A stretch of DNA of 7,013 nt, from the NCBI GenBank assembly GCA_023481025.1, contig JAMCWV010000101.1:1-7013 (forward strand). Direction: 5' to 3'. How positions within the stretch are numbered: the stretch's first letter is position 1; each line of letters starts with the position of its first letter. The notes under the pieces were generated by a model that ran no database searches, had not been told where the DNA came from, and was given only the letters and a program-made list of their open reading frames with translations. A program made the translations under genes and the position numbers. Origin of the DNA: Gammaproteobacteria bacterium (GTDB taxonomy: Bacteria > Pseudomonadota > Gammaproteobacteria > Enterobacterales > Alteromonadaceae). This document shows positions 1 to 6,546 of this stretch, piece by piece.

Positions 1-1037
1 TTGAATTTGTTGAATATACCGCAGCAGACCAAAAGGGCATTGATGCTCTGAAACAACTCTTCGTGCAGTTAGGTTTTACTGAAGTCGCTAAACACCGTCG
101 TAAAGACGTGTGGTTATACAAACAAAATGACATCAACTTTATCGTCAATGGTCAGCCGTCCTCTCACGCTGAAGCGTTCGCGCGCGAGCACGGCCCGAGT
201 GTCTGCGGTATGGCGTTTCGTGTGAAAGATGCAAACCACGCGATGGCACATGCGATGGCAAATGGTGCGAAAGAGTTTAAAGCAGATGTTGGCGCGATGG
301 AGCTGAACATTCCAGCGATTTACGGTATCGGTGAGAGTGCGTTATATTTCGTTGACCGCTATGGCAAACAATCGATCTATGATGTTGACTTCCGTTTCTA
401 TGACAACTGGGAAGAGAGCATGAACAGCTTCCAAGTGGGCATGGACTATGTGGATCACCTCACGCATAACGTCTTCCGTGGCAACATGGACTTATGGGCT
501 GGTTTCTACGAGCGTATTGGTAATTTCCGTGAGATTCGTTATTTCGACATCGAAGGCAAGCTAACAGGCTTGGTTAGCCGGGCGATGACGTCACCTTGTG
601 GCAAGATTCGGATTCCAATTAATGAGTCACATGACGATAAATCACAAATTGAAGAATACTTGAAAGATTACAACGGTGAAGGTATCCAGCATATCGCATT
701 ATCGACGGATAACATTTACCAAACGGTGCGGACGTTGCGTGAACGGGGTATGGAATTCATGTCAACGCCAGACACGTATTACGACAAAATCGATGAGCGC
801 GTTGAAGGCCATTCTGAAAACGTCGATGACTTGCGTGATTTACGCATTTTGATTGACGGCGCACCAATGAAAGATGGCATTTTGTTACAGATTTTCACCA
901 AAACAGTTATCGGCCCGGTGTTCTTTGAGATCATCAGCCGCAAAGGTAACGAAGGCTTTGGCGAAGGTAACTTCAAGGCCTTATTTGAGTCGATCGAGGA
1001 AGATCAAATTCGTCGTGGAGTATTATCTGATGCGTAA
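1..1037 (+). CDS. hppD: 4-hydroxyphenylpyruvate dioxygenase, 5' end outside window
   Basis: This enzyme converts 4-hydroxyphenylpyruvate plus O2 to homogentisate and CO2, the first ring-modifying step of tyrosine breakdown; it is a cytoplasmic non-haem Fe(II) enzyme of the vicinal oxygen chelate fold. The reading frame is open from base 3, and the residues before the GTG at 63 (EFVEYTAADQKGIDALKQLF) are typical of the family N-terminus, so the gene begins left of the window. About 344 codons are present; the family usually has near 350-360, so roughly 10-15 residues are missing. The iron ligands expected from the Pseudomonas enzyme are all visible: His in DHLTHNV (codon 456-458), His in GEGIQHIAL (690-692) and Glu in FFEIISRKG (927-929). 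The C-terminal GFGEGNFKALFESIEEDQ block is also characteristic. The last 8 bases overlap hmgA. The promoter is outside the window. Identity is secure; only the start is unknown. Confidence 0.96.
   Translation, partial: EFVEYTAADQKGIDALKQLFVQLGFTEVAKHRRKDVWLYKQNDINFIVNGQPSSHAEAFAREHGPSVCGMAFRVKDANHAMAHAMANGAKEFKADVGAMELNIPAIYGIGESALYFVDRYGKQSIYDVDFRFYDNWEESMNSFQVGMDYVDHLTHNVFRGNMDLWAGFYERIGNFREIRYFDIEGKLTGLVSRAMTSPCGKIRIPINESHDDKSQIEEYLKDYNGEGIQHIALSTDNIYQTVRTLRERGMEFMSTPDTYYDKIDERVEGHSENVDDLRDLRILIDGAPMKDGILLQIFTKTVIGPVFFEIISRKGNEGFGEGNFKALFESIEEDQIRRGVLSDA
1017..1020 (+). promoter_or_regulatory. Ribosome binding site for hmgA
   Basis: GGAG lies 9 bases before the ATG at 1030, inside the 3' end of hppD. 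It supports this ATG as the hmgA start, although the frame is open further upstream to 874 and an in-frame GTG sits at 1015. The protein from 1030 begins MRKWISFPKQ, which fits the family start. Confidence 0.7.
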
Positions 1038-2163
1038 ATGGATCTCGTTTCCGAAGCAGGTGGGTACGGCGTCGCGCCAAGCCCATGCTGACTTCCCGGA
1101 AGAGGCGATCTACGAGCGTGAAGCCGGCCGAAGTGGTTTCTTCGGCCCAGCCACTCATTTCCATCACACTCATGTACCAACCGGTTGGAGCAACTGGGAA
1201 GGACCGTTGCGTCCGCGTTGCTTTGACTTCAATAAACTGACGGGTGTGGACTCAGCTTCGCCTTGGATTGCCGAAAACTTATTGTTCAATGCACACTGTA
1301 AATTCCGCATCTGGCACCTGAATGAGCCAATGAAAAAGCTTGCGCGCAATGCCGACGGTGACGATTTGTTGTTCGTGCATGAAGGCGCTGGTGAGTTATT
1401 TTGCGACTATGGCCATTTAACCTTGCGTGATGGTGATTACGTGGTGATTCCGCGTTCAACGAACTGGCGGATTGAACCGACAGCAGCAATGCAATTGGTG
1501 ATGATTGAAGCCACCAATAGCTCTTATCAATTGCCTGAGAAAGGCTTGGTGGGCAATCACGCGATTTTTGACCCTGCATGTTTAGATGTCCCAGAGATTG
1601 ATGAAGCGTTTAAGGCTCAATACAGCGAAGACGAGTGGCAAGTCGAAGTGAAACGTCATGGCCAAGTGTCGGTGATTACTTTCCCATATAACCCATTGGA
1701 TGCTGTTGGCTGGCACGGTGATTTATCGCCAGTGCGCGTGAATTGGCGCGATTTTCGGCCATTGATGAGCCATCGTTATCATTTACCACCGTCAGCGCAT
1801 ACGACTTTTGTGGCCGATCGGTTTGTGGTCTGTACCTTCGTACCACGTCCGATTGAAAGCGACCCGGGTGCGCTGAAAGTGCCGTTCTACCACAACAATG
1901 ACGACTACGATGAAGTGTTGTTTTATCACGCGGGTGACTTCTTTAGCCGTGATAACATCGATCGTGGTATGGTCACGTTCCACCCAGCCGGCTTTACCCA
2001 TGGACCCCATCCGAAGGCGTTTAAAGCTGGGCAGGAATATAAGAAGAAATTCACTGACGAAGTCGCTGTGATGTTAGATACGCGTGATGCGTTGGAAGTT
2101 GGCGAAGCCGCAAATGCGGTGGAGAATCCAGACTACGTCTACAGCTGGCAGGAGAGAAAATAA
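1030..2163 (+). CDS. hmgA: Homogentisate 1,2-dioxygenase
   Basis: It opens the homogentisate ring with O2 to give maleylacetoacetate, using a mononuclear Fe(II) centre in a cupin fold in the cytoplasm. The protein from ATG 1030 is 377 residues, clearly shorter than the roughly 430-445 residues of the human and Pseudomonas enzymes, and belongs to a shorter bacterial class. The Fe ligands can be placed by comparison with human His335, Glu341 and His371: His288 in FYHNN, Glu295 in DYDEV, and His324 in THGPHP. The His-to-Glu interval is one residue longer than in the human enzyme. The N-terminal part has a His-rich FHHTHVPTGW motif (about residues 44-53). The start overlaps the hppD end by 8 bases and the stop shares one base with the fahA start, so the genes are probably translationally coupled. 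Loss of this enzyme typically causes pyomelanin accumulation from homogentisate. Family assignment is firm; the ligand mapping is by eye. Confidence 0.95.
   Translation: MRKWISFPKQVGTASRQAHADFPEEAIYEREAGRSGFFGPATHFHHTHVPTGWSNWEGPLRPRCFDFNKLTGVDSASPWIAENLLFNAHCKFRIWHLNEPMKKLARNADGDDLLFVHEGAGELFCDYGHLTLRDGDYVVIPRSTNWRIEPTAAMQLVMIEATNSSYQLPEKGLVGNHAIFDPACLDVPEIDEAFKAQYSEDEWQVEVKRHGQVSVITFPYNPLDAVGWHGDLSPVRVNWRDFRPLMSHRYHLPPSAHTTFVADRFVVCTFVPRPIESDPGALKVPFYHNNDDYDEVLFYHAGDFFSRDNIDRGMVTFHPAGFTHGPHPKAFKAGQEYKKKFTDEVAVMLDTRDALEVGEAANAVENPDYVYSWQERK
2150..2155 (+). promoter_or_regulatory. Ribosome binding site for fahA
   Basis: AGGAGA sits 7 bases before the ATG at 2163, in the last codons of hmgA. 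It is the strongest Shine-Dalgarno match in the operon and fixes the start at the TAATG junction. Confidence 0.75.
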
Positions 2164-3188
2164 TGAAGTTAGCGACTTATCGTGATGGCAGCCGCGATGG
2201 CAAGCTCGTCATCGTTAGCCGCGATTTAACGCGCGCGATTGCTGTTCCGGAAATTGCGCGGACGTTACAGTCTGCCTTAGATAATTGGGAACAACTCGAG
2301 CCGCGTTTGAATCAAGTTTATAGTGCGCTCAACCAAGGTGCCTTGGAAGATGAGTTTGCCTTCGATGAAGCCGCCTGTGCTAGCCCGTTACCACGTGCTT
2401 ATCACTGGGCTGATGGCAGTGCTTATGTGAATCATGTTGAGTTAGTCCGCAAGGCGCGCGGCGCCGAAATGCCGCCAAGCTTCTGGGAAGATCCATTAAT
2501 GTATCAGGGTGGGTCGGACGCATTTATAGGCCCACGTGAAAACATTCCATTAGGCTCTGAAAGTTGGGGTATCGACTTTGAAGGTGAAGTGGCGGTCGTT
2601 ACCGGTGACGTGCCAATGGGCACCGAAGCAGCCGATGCGCGTCCATACGTGCGTTTACTTATGTTGGTCAACGATGTCTCGTTGCGTGGCTTAATTCCAA
2701 ATGAGTTAGCGAAAGGGTTTGGCTTCTACAATTCCAAACCGAGTTCAGTTTTCTCGCCGGTAGCGGTGACACCGGACGAGCTGGGCGATGCTTGGCAAGA
2801 AGGTAAAGTTCATTTGCCACTGCGTTCGACCTATAACGGTGAGCTTTTTGGCTTTCCGAATGCTGGTGAAGACATGACCTTCAACTTCGATCGCTTGATC
2901 CAACATGCAGCAATGACGCGTCCACTGTGTGCCGGCACGATTATCGGCTCTGGCACCGTGTCGAATAAGCAGGGCACGGACCATGGTAGTGCCGTAAGTG
3001 AAGGCGGTGTGGGCTATAGCTGTATTGCCGAAGTACGCATGATTGAAACCATTCGTGATGGTAAACCAAATACCTCATTTATGAAATTTGGTGACACGAT
3101 TCGAATTGAAATGCTCGATGCCGAAGGCCACAGCATTTTCGGCGCAATTGACCAACAGGTCGTTGAGTACAAGGGGCCGAAGGCGTGA
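2163..3188 (+). CDS. fahA: Fumarylacetoacetate hydrolase (fumarylacetoacetase)
   Basis: This enzyme hydrolyses fumarylacetoacetate to fumarate and acetoacetate, the last step of the pathway. The 341-residue protein has the FAH fold and the metal and catalytic pattern of mammalian FAH: Asp84 and His91 in DGSAYVNH (equivalent to Asp126 and His133), Glu140 and Glu142 in DFEGEVAVV (Glu199, Glu201), Asp171 and Arg175 in NDVSLR (Asp233, Arg237), and Lys192 in NSKPSS (Lys253). It is shorter than the roughly 420-residue eukaryotic enzyme, as bacterial forms often are. The FAH superfamily also contains fumarylpyruvate hydrolases and decarboxylases of other ring-cleavage routes, so sequence alone does not fix the substrate; its place between hmgA and maiA makes fumarylacetoacetate by far the likeliest. 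The ATG overlaps the hmgA stop by one base and its TGA overlaps the maiA GTG. No expected residue is missing among those I could check. Confidence 0.92.
   Translation: MKLATYRDGSRDGKLVIVSRDLTRAIAVPEIARTLQSALDNWEQLEPRLNQVYSALNQGALEDEFAFDEAACASPLPRAYHWADGSAYVNHVELVRKARGAEMPPSFWEDPLMYQGGSDAFIGPRENIPLGSESWGIDFEGEVAVVTGDVPMGTEAADARPYVRLLMLVNDVSLRGLIPNELAKGFGFYNSKPSSVFSPVAVTPDELGDAWQEGKVHLPLRSTYNGELFGFPNAGEDMTFNFDRLIQHAAMTRPLCAGTIIGSGTVSNKQGTDHGSAVSEGGVGYSCIAEVRMIETIRDGKPNTSFMKFGDTIRIEMLDAEGHSIFGAIDQQVVEYKGPKA
3171..3176 (+). promoter_or_regulatory. Ribosome binding site for maiA
   Basis: AAGGGG lies 8 bases before the GTG at 3185, within the end of fahA. It supports a GTG start; the resulting N-terminus (MTPKLYGYWR) matches how zeta-class glutathione transferases begin. 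Confidence 0.6.
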
Positions 3189-3850
3189 CGCCTAAACTCT
3201 ATGGCTACTGGCGTTCGTCGGCGAGCTATCGAGTTCGCCTTGCCTTGGCCCTGAAGAGAATTGCTTACGAGTATGTGCCGGTGCATTTGCTTCGCGATGG
3301 TGGCGAACAAAAATCGGTCGCGTATCAAGCGTTGAACCCGGCTCAATTAGTACCGACCTTGGAAATATTTGATGCGGTGGCGGAACAGCCACTTAAACTC
3401 AATCAATCCTTGGCAATTATTGAGTACTTAGATGCGCGCTTTCCGGAACCCAAACTCATTCCGAGCGATCCCGTGCAAGCAGCGCTAGTTCGGACGCTTG
3501 CATTGGATATGGCGGCGGATTTGCAACCAGTGACCAATTTGCGAGTCTTACAAGCGCTGACGGAAACCTTTGGTTTACCGGAAAGTGCGAAGAGTGAATG
3601 GATTCAACTTTGGGTCACACGGACGTTCGCCGCGTTTGAGAAGCGGTTACTTAGCACCGCAGGTACTTATTGTGTCGGTGACACCGTTACTTTGGCTGAT
3701 ATATGCTTGATGCCTCAGGTCTACAATGCACAACGTTTTAAAGTCGACTTGACAGCTTACCCGACCTTGCTGCGTGTGGTTGAAAACCTCCAAGCATTGC
3801 CCGCGTTCCATGCGGCAGCGCCAGAACAGCAGTCAGATGCCAACACTTAA
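3185..3850 (+). CDS. maiA: Maleylacetoacetate isomerase, zeta-class glutathione transferase
   Basis: It isomerises maleylacetoacetate to fumarylacetoacetate with glutathione as cofactor, supplying the substrate for the gene just upstream. The 221-residue length is usual. The N-terminal thioredoxin-like domain (about 1-82) carries the zeta active-site motif SSASYRVR (11-18), the cis-proline in LVPTL (Pro57) and the glutathione-binding QS of NQSLAIIEYL (Gln74-Ser75). The helical domain (about 90-215) has NLRVLQAL and GDTVTLADICLMPQVYNAQRF, both typical. Two departures from the best-known enzymes are seen: Ala13 stands where the human enzyme has Cys16, and the usual DIHP before NLRVL reads DLQP. 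The first change is common in bacterial members as I recall. The GTG start shares four bases (GTGA) with the end of fahA, so translation probably depends on ribosomes finishing fahA. It is the last gene of the operon, followed by a terminator 29 bases after the stop. Confidence 0.93.
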   Translation: MTPKLYGYWRSSASYRVRLALALKRIAYEYVPVHLLRDGGEQKSVAYQALNPAQLVPTLEIFDAVAEQPLKLNQSLAIIEYLDARFPEPKLIPSDPVQAALVRTLALDMAADLQPVTNLRVLQALTETFGLPESAKSEWIQLWVTRTFAAFEKRLLSTAGTYCVGDTVTLADICLMPQVYNAQRFKVDLTAYPTLLRVVENLQALPAFHAAAPEQQSDANT

Positions 3851-3856
3851 CGCAAA

Positions 3857-3870
3857 TAATGTGAACATTA
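3857..3870. repeat. Short inverted repeat after maiA
   Basis: TAATGTGAACATTA has two perfect 6-base arms (TAATGT and ACATTA) around GA. It sits 6 bases after the maiA stop and 9 bases before the terminator stem. It could be an operator-like site for the downstream gene, though it lies upstream of the candidate promoter, or it may be chance. I match it to no known binding consensus. Confidence 0.3.
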
Positions 3871-3879
3871 CCTAAGAAT

Positions 3880-3913
3880 CGCCCAGCATGACTTATCATT
3901 GCTGGGCGTTTTT
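3880..3913 (+). terminator. Rho-independent terminator of the tyrosine catabolism operon
   Basis: A perfect 9-base stem (CGCCCAGCA at 3880-3888 pairing with TGCTGGGCG at 3900-3908), an 11-base loop and five T residues (3909-3913) form a standard intrinsic terminator 29 bases after the maiA stop. It separates the four-gene operon from the S9 peptidase gene. Confidence 0.9.
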
Positions 3914-3921
3914 GCTTTAAT
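3893..3921 (+). promoter_or_regulatory. Candidate sigma-70 promoter for the S9 peptidase gene
   Basis: TTATCA (3893-3898, four of six matches to TTGACA) and TTTAAT (3916-3921, five of six matches to TATAAT) are 17 bases apart. Transcription would start near 3928, leaving a leader of about 65 bases. The -35 element lies in the loop of the preceding terminator and the spacer covers its right arm and T-tract. A terminator upstream means the peptidase gene needs its own promoter, which supports the call, but the match is moderate and no experimental support exists. Confidence 0.35.
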
Positions 3922-3980
3922 AAAGTGTTTCTATTCTACGGAATAACCGAACACCGAATCCTGTAACAGGCTTTGTAAAC

Positions 3981-3985
3981 AAGGA
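3981..3985 (+). promoter_or_regulatory. Ribosome binding site for the S9 peptidase gene
   Basis: AAGGA lies 7 bases before the ATG at 3993. Just upstream are a small inverted repeat, CCTGTAACAGG (3960-3970), and a weaker one at 3971-3984 that includes the site itself; both are short and may not fold stably. Confidence 0.7.
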
Positions 3986-3992
3986 AACGATA

Positions 3993-6494
3993 ATGAAAAG
4001 ACAACTTGCAGTTGCAATGAGCGCAGCATTTTTTGCTGCTGCCTGTGCGAGTAGTGGCGCAGGGCAACAAGCCGCTGATGCCGCCTGGTATACCACCGAA
4101 GCATTAACGCCAAACACAGTGCCAGTTGGCCTTGGTCCGCAAGCCTCTGATGGTCATTTTGAAATGACACAAATTATGGCGGATCCAGACTGGTTAGGTC
4201 GTTTCCCAGAGCAAGCCTATTGGTCTTGGGACGGTCGCAGTGTCCTGTTTAATCGCAAACGTGAAGGCAGTCCACAGCGCGATCTGTATCAGCGCGGATT
4301 AACCGCTGGCGGTAACGGTGAACAAGTCGCCCTGGCCGAATTGCATGCTCACGCGTATCGTAATGCGGTGCATAATGCCGATCGCAGCCTGCGTGCGTAT
4401 GTATTTGAGCGCAATATTTTTCTTCTTGATAACGCCAATGGCGATGTCCGTCAACTCACTCGAGACACTCAAAATAAGACAGATTTGCAGTTCTTAGCAG
4501 ACGGTCGCCTCAGCTTCCGCACTGGTAATGACTTTTATGCGATGAACTTGAATACGGGATACACCGAGCTGGTGTTATCGTTGCAAACCCAAGACGAACC
4601 GAAAGCGTTGGACGAGCCAAAGGATATTTTGGCGCAAGAAGAAGTTGATTTAATCGTCTATAACCAAGTTCAGCGCCGTATTCGTGAAGAGCGGTTTCAA
4701 GATCAACGCGCTTTGGTGGCGGCTAATGCTGCGGTTGCTCCAGCACCGATTTATCTAGGACGTGGCGTGCAAGTTGCGGAAGTCAGTTTGTCGCCCACTG
4801 CTGATCGTGCGTTGGTAGCGGTAACACAACCGCAAAATTGGCGTGGTGACGGTGATTTAATGCCGCGTTACGTGACTGAAAGCGGCCGTATCGAGAATCA
4901 AGATGTGCGTCGTCGAGTGGCGGATGCCAAGCCGGTTAACCACACTTTATATTTAATCGATATTGCCAGCGGTGAAAAAACCGAGCTGACCTATGACACT
5001 TTACCGGGTTTTGATGAAGATGTATTGAAGTCGGTACGCGAAGAGAACTACGCTGCTGAAGGCAAAACTTACGTCAGCGAGACCAAGCCGCGCGCTATCG
5101 AAGTGATGGCACGTTGGTCTGCCCAACAAGGCAATATTAATTGGAAAGCCGACGGTTCTGCGGTCGCCATCATGCTTCGCGCATGGGACAACAAAGATCG
5201 CTGGATCGCAACGGTTGACTTTGCAGAAGGTCAATTAGTCAGTCAACATCGTTTGCACGATGAAGCTTGGATCAATCGTGATTTTAACGCGTTTAATTGG
5301 CTACCGAATCAGAATGCCTTGTGGTATTTGTCGGAAGAGAGTAACTATTCCCACTTGTACGTGAAGAACCTCGACAATAATCGTGTCAGTCAGCTTACGT
5401 CTGGCCGCTATTTGGTCGATCAAGTGACTCTGAATGCAGCAGGCGATACCTTTTATTTCCAAGCGAATAAGCCCCATCCCGGCATCTTTGAGATTTATCG
5501 CGTACCGGTTAGCGGTGGTGACGTTGAGCAGTTAACTGATCTTGGCGGCATGACTTCGTATCAGCTTAGCCCTAACGAAGAACGTTTGTTGCTAACCCAC
5601 TCAAGTGTTCATCAGCCTCCTGAGATTTATGTGCAAGACGCCCAGCCAAATGTCGCGGCAATGCGTTTAACCGAAACTGTCTCCGCAGAGTTTGTCGCCA
5701 AACCATGGCCATTACCTGAGATCGTACCGGTTCCGTCGAGCCATGTGGAAGACCCAATTTATAGTCGGGTCTATGTCCCTGCGGATTTTGATGCTGAGCG
5801 CGCTGAACAGTACCCAGCCGTGGTCTTTATTCACGGTGCCGGTTATTTGCAGAATGCTCATGCAGGTTGGTCAAACTACTTCCGTGAGTTTATGTTCCAT
5901 AGCAAGCTAACCGAACAAGGCTATGTGGTGCTTGATCTCGATTTCCGTGGCTCAGCGGGCTATGGTCGTGATTGGCGTACCGCTGTTTATCGTCAGATGG
6001 GTTGGCCGGAAGTAGAAGATTTAGTCGATGTAGTTAAATGGTTGGGTGAGCACCGCAATGTTGATGTCGAGCGCGTGGGCACTTACGGTGGCTCTTACGG
6101 CGGTTTCTTGACCTTTATGTCATTGTTTAATGAACCAGGCTTATTTAAAGCAGGTGCTGCATTGCGTCCAGTGACGGATTGGGCCCATTACAATACCGGC
6201 TACACGTCAAACATCTTGAATTTACCGCAAGACGATATGATTGCTTATCGTCGTAGTTCACCCATTTACTTTGCCGAAGGGCTGGAAGATGCATTGTTAA
6301 TCAGCGCGCCAATGGTTGATGACAATGTGTTTTTCCAAGACTCGGTGCGTTTAGTGCAGCGCTTGATTGAGTTGGAGAAAGAGAACTTTGAGACGGCAAT
6401 CTTCCCTGTAGAACCGCACGGTTTTGTGCAGCCTTCAAGTTGGCTTGATCAATATCGTCGTATCTATAAATTATTTGAAGATAATTTGAAGTAA
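3993..6494 (+). CDS. S9 family serine peptidase (DPP IV/prolyl oligopeptidase type), probable lipoprotein
   Basis: It probably removes dipeptides or otherwise cleaves short peptides in the periplasm or at the outer membrane. The 833-residue protein starts with a short basic and hydrophobic leader ending in FFAAAC, giving a likely lipidated Cys18; the residues after it (Ala, Ser, Ser) are not the Asp that retains lipoproteins in the inner membrane. A beta-propeller follows (about 60-570), with repeated strand motifs such as WSWDGRSVLFNRKR and a charged, probably helical insertion at about 200-246. The alpha/beta-hydrolase domain (about 580-833) has HGAGYLQN (from His614), the nucleophile Ser701 in GGSYGG, Asp776 in VDDNVFFQDS and His809 in EPHGF, so the triad is complete. 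The segment before the catalytic Asp reads SAPMVDDN where many relatives have HG-x-x-DDN; I recall a subgroup with APMVDDN. Exact specificity (Xaa-Pro dipeptidase or broader) cannot be set from sequence. It is monocistronic, between two terminators. Confidence 0.9.
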   Translation: MKRQLAVAMSAAFFAAACASSGAGQQAADAAWYTTEALTPNTVPVGLGPQASDGHFEMTQIMADPDWLGRFPEQAYWSWDGRSVLFNRKREGSPQRDLYQRGLTAGGNGEQVALAELHAHAYRNAVHNADRSLRAYVFERNIFLLDNANGDVRQLTRDTQNKTDLQFLADGRLSFRTGNDFYAMNLNTGYTELVLSLQTQDEPKALDEPKDILAQEEVDLIVYNQVQRRIREERFQDQRALVAANAAVAPAPIYLGRGVQVAEVSLSPTADRALVAVTQPQNWRGDGDLMPRYVTESGRIENQDVRRRVADAKPVNHTLYLIDIASGEKTELTYDTLPGFDEDVLKSVREENYAAEGKTYVSETKPRAIEVMARWSAQQGNINWKADGSAVAIMLRAWDNKDRWIATVDFAEGQLVSQHRLHDEAWINRDFNAFNWLPNQNALWYLSEESNYSHLYVKNLDNNRVSQLTSGRYLVDQVTLNAAGDTFYFQANKPHPGIFEIYRVPVSGGDVEQLTDLGGMTSYQLSPNEERLLLTHSSVHQPPEIYVQDAQPNVAAMRLTETVSAEFVAKPWPLPEIVPVPSSHVEDPIYSRVYVPADFDAERAEQYPAVVFIHGAGYLQNAHAGWSNYFREFMFHSKLTEQGYVVLDLDFRGSAGYGRDWRTAVYRQMGWPEVEDLVDVVKWLGEHRNVDVERVGTYGGSYGGFLTFMSLFNEPGLFKAGAALRPVTDWAHYNTGYTSNILNLPQDDMIAYRRSSPIYFAEGLEDALLISAPMVDDNVFFQDSVRLVQRLIELEKENFETAIFPVEPHGFVQPSSWLDQYRRIYKLFEDNLK

Positions 6495-6513
6495 TCGGCA
6501 CAAAGGTATGACT

Positions 6514-6546
6514 AAAATAGGGCAGCTTCAAGCTGCCCTATTTTTT
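6514..6546. terminator. Bidirectional rho-independent terminator between convergent genes
   Basis: AAAATAGGGCAGCTT (6514-6528) is the exact reverse complement of 6530-6544, around a single C at 6529; in practice the loop is TTCAA on a GGGCAGC/GCTGCCC core. Six T residues (6541-6546) end the + strand transcript and four A residues (6514-6517) give a T-tract on the - strand. It lies 19 bases after the peptidase stop and overlaps the first two bases of the stop codon of the rhomboid gene as read on the + strand (6545-6547). Confidence 0.92.

Noticed and set aside
63..65. GTG as the start of hppD
   Set aside because: The frame stays open to the left edge and the upstream residues match the family N-terminus, so this is an internal Val codon.
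874..1029. N-terminal extension of hmgA into hppD
   Set aside because: The frame is open, but the extra 52 residues are an out-of-frame reading of the conserved hppD C-terminus; the ATG at 1030 has a ribosome binding site and gives the normal family start.
1286..1579. 97-codon open frame on the - strand inside hmgA
   Set aside because: It lies wholly within a conserved gene, has low-complexity composition and no recognisable domain; it is a shadow frame, as are the other antisense frames in the window.
3860..3875. CRP-like site
   Set aside because: Only the left half (TGTGA) is present; the right half TCACA is absent at the required spacing.
3962..3979. TyrR-like box upstream of the peptidase gene
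   Set aside because: The two TGTAA elements are direct, not inverted, repeats; a TyrR box needs TGTAAA followed by TTTACA, so the resemblance is superficial.
6450..6494. S9 peptidase as substrate of the neighbouring rhombosortase
   Set aside because: Its C-terminus (IYKLFEDNLK) has no Gly-Gly motif, hydrophobic stretch or Arg-rich end.
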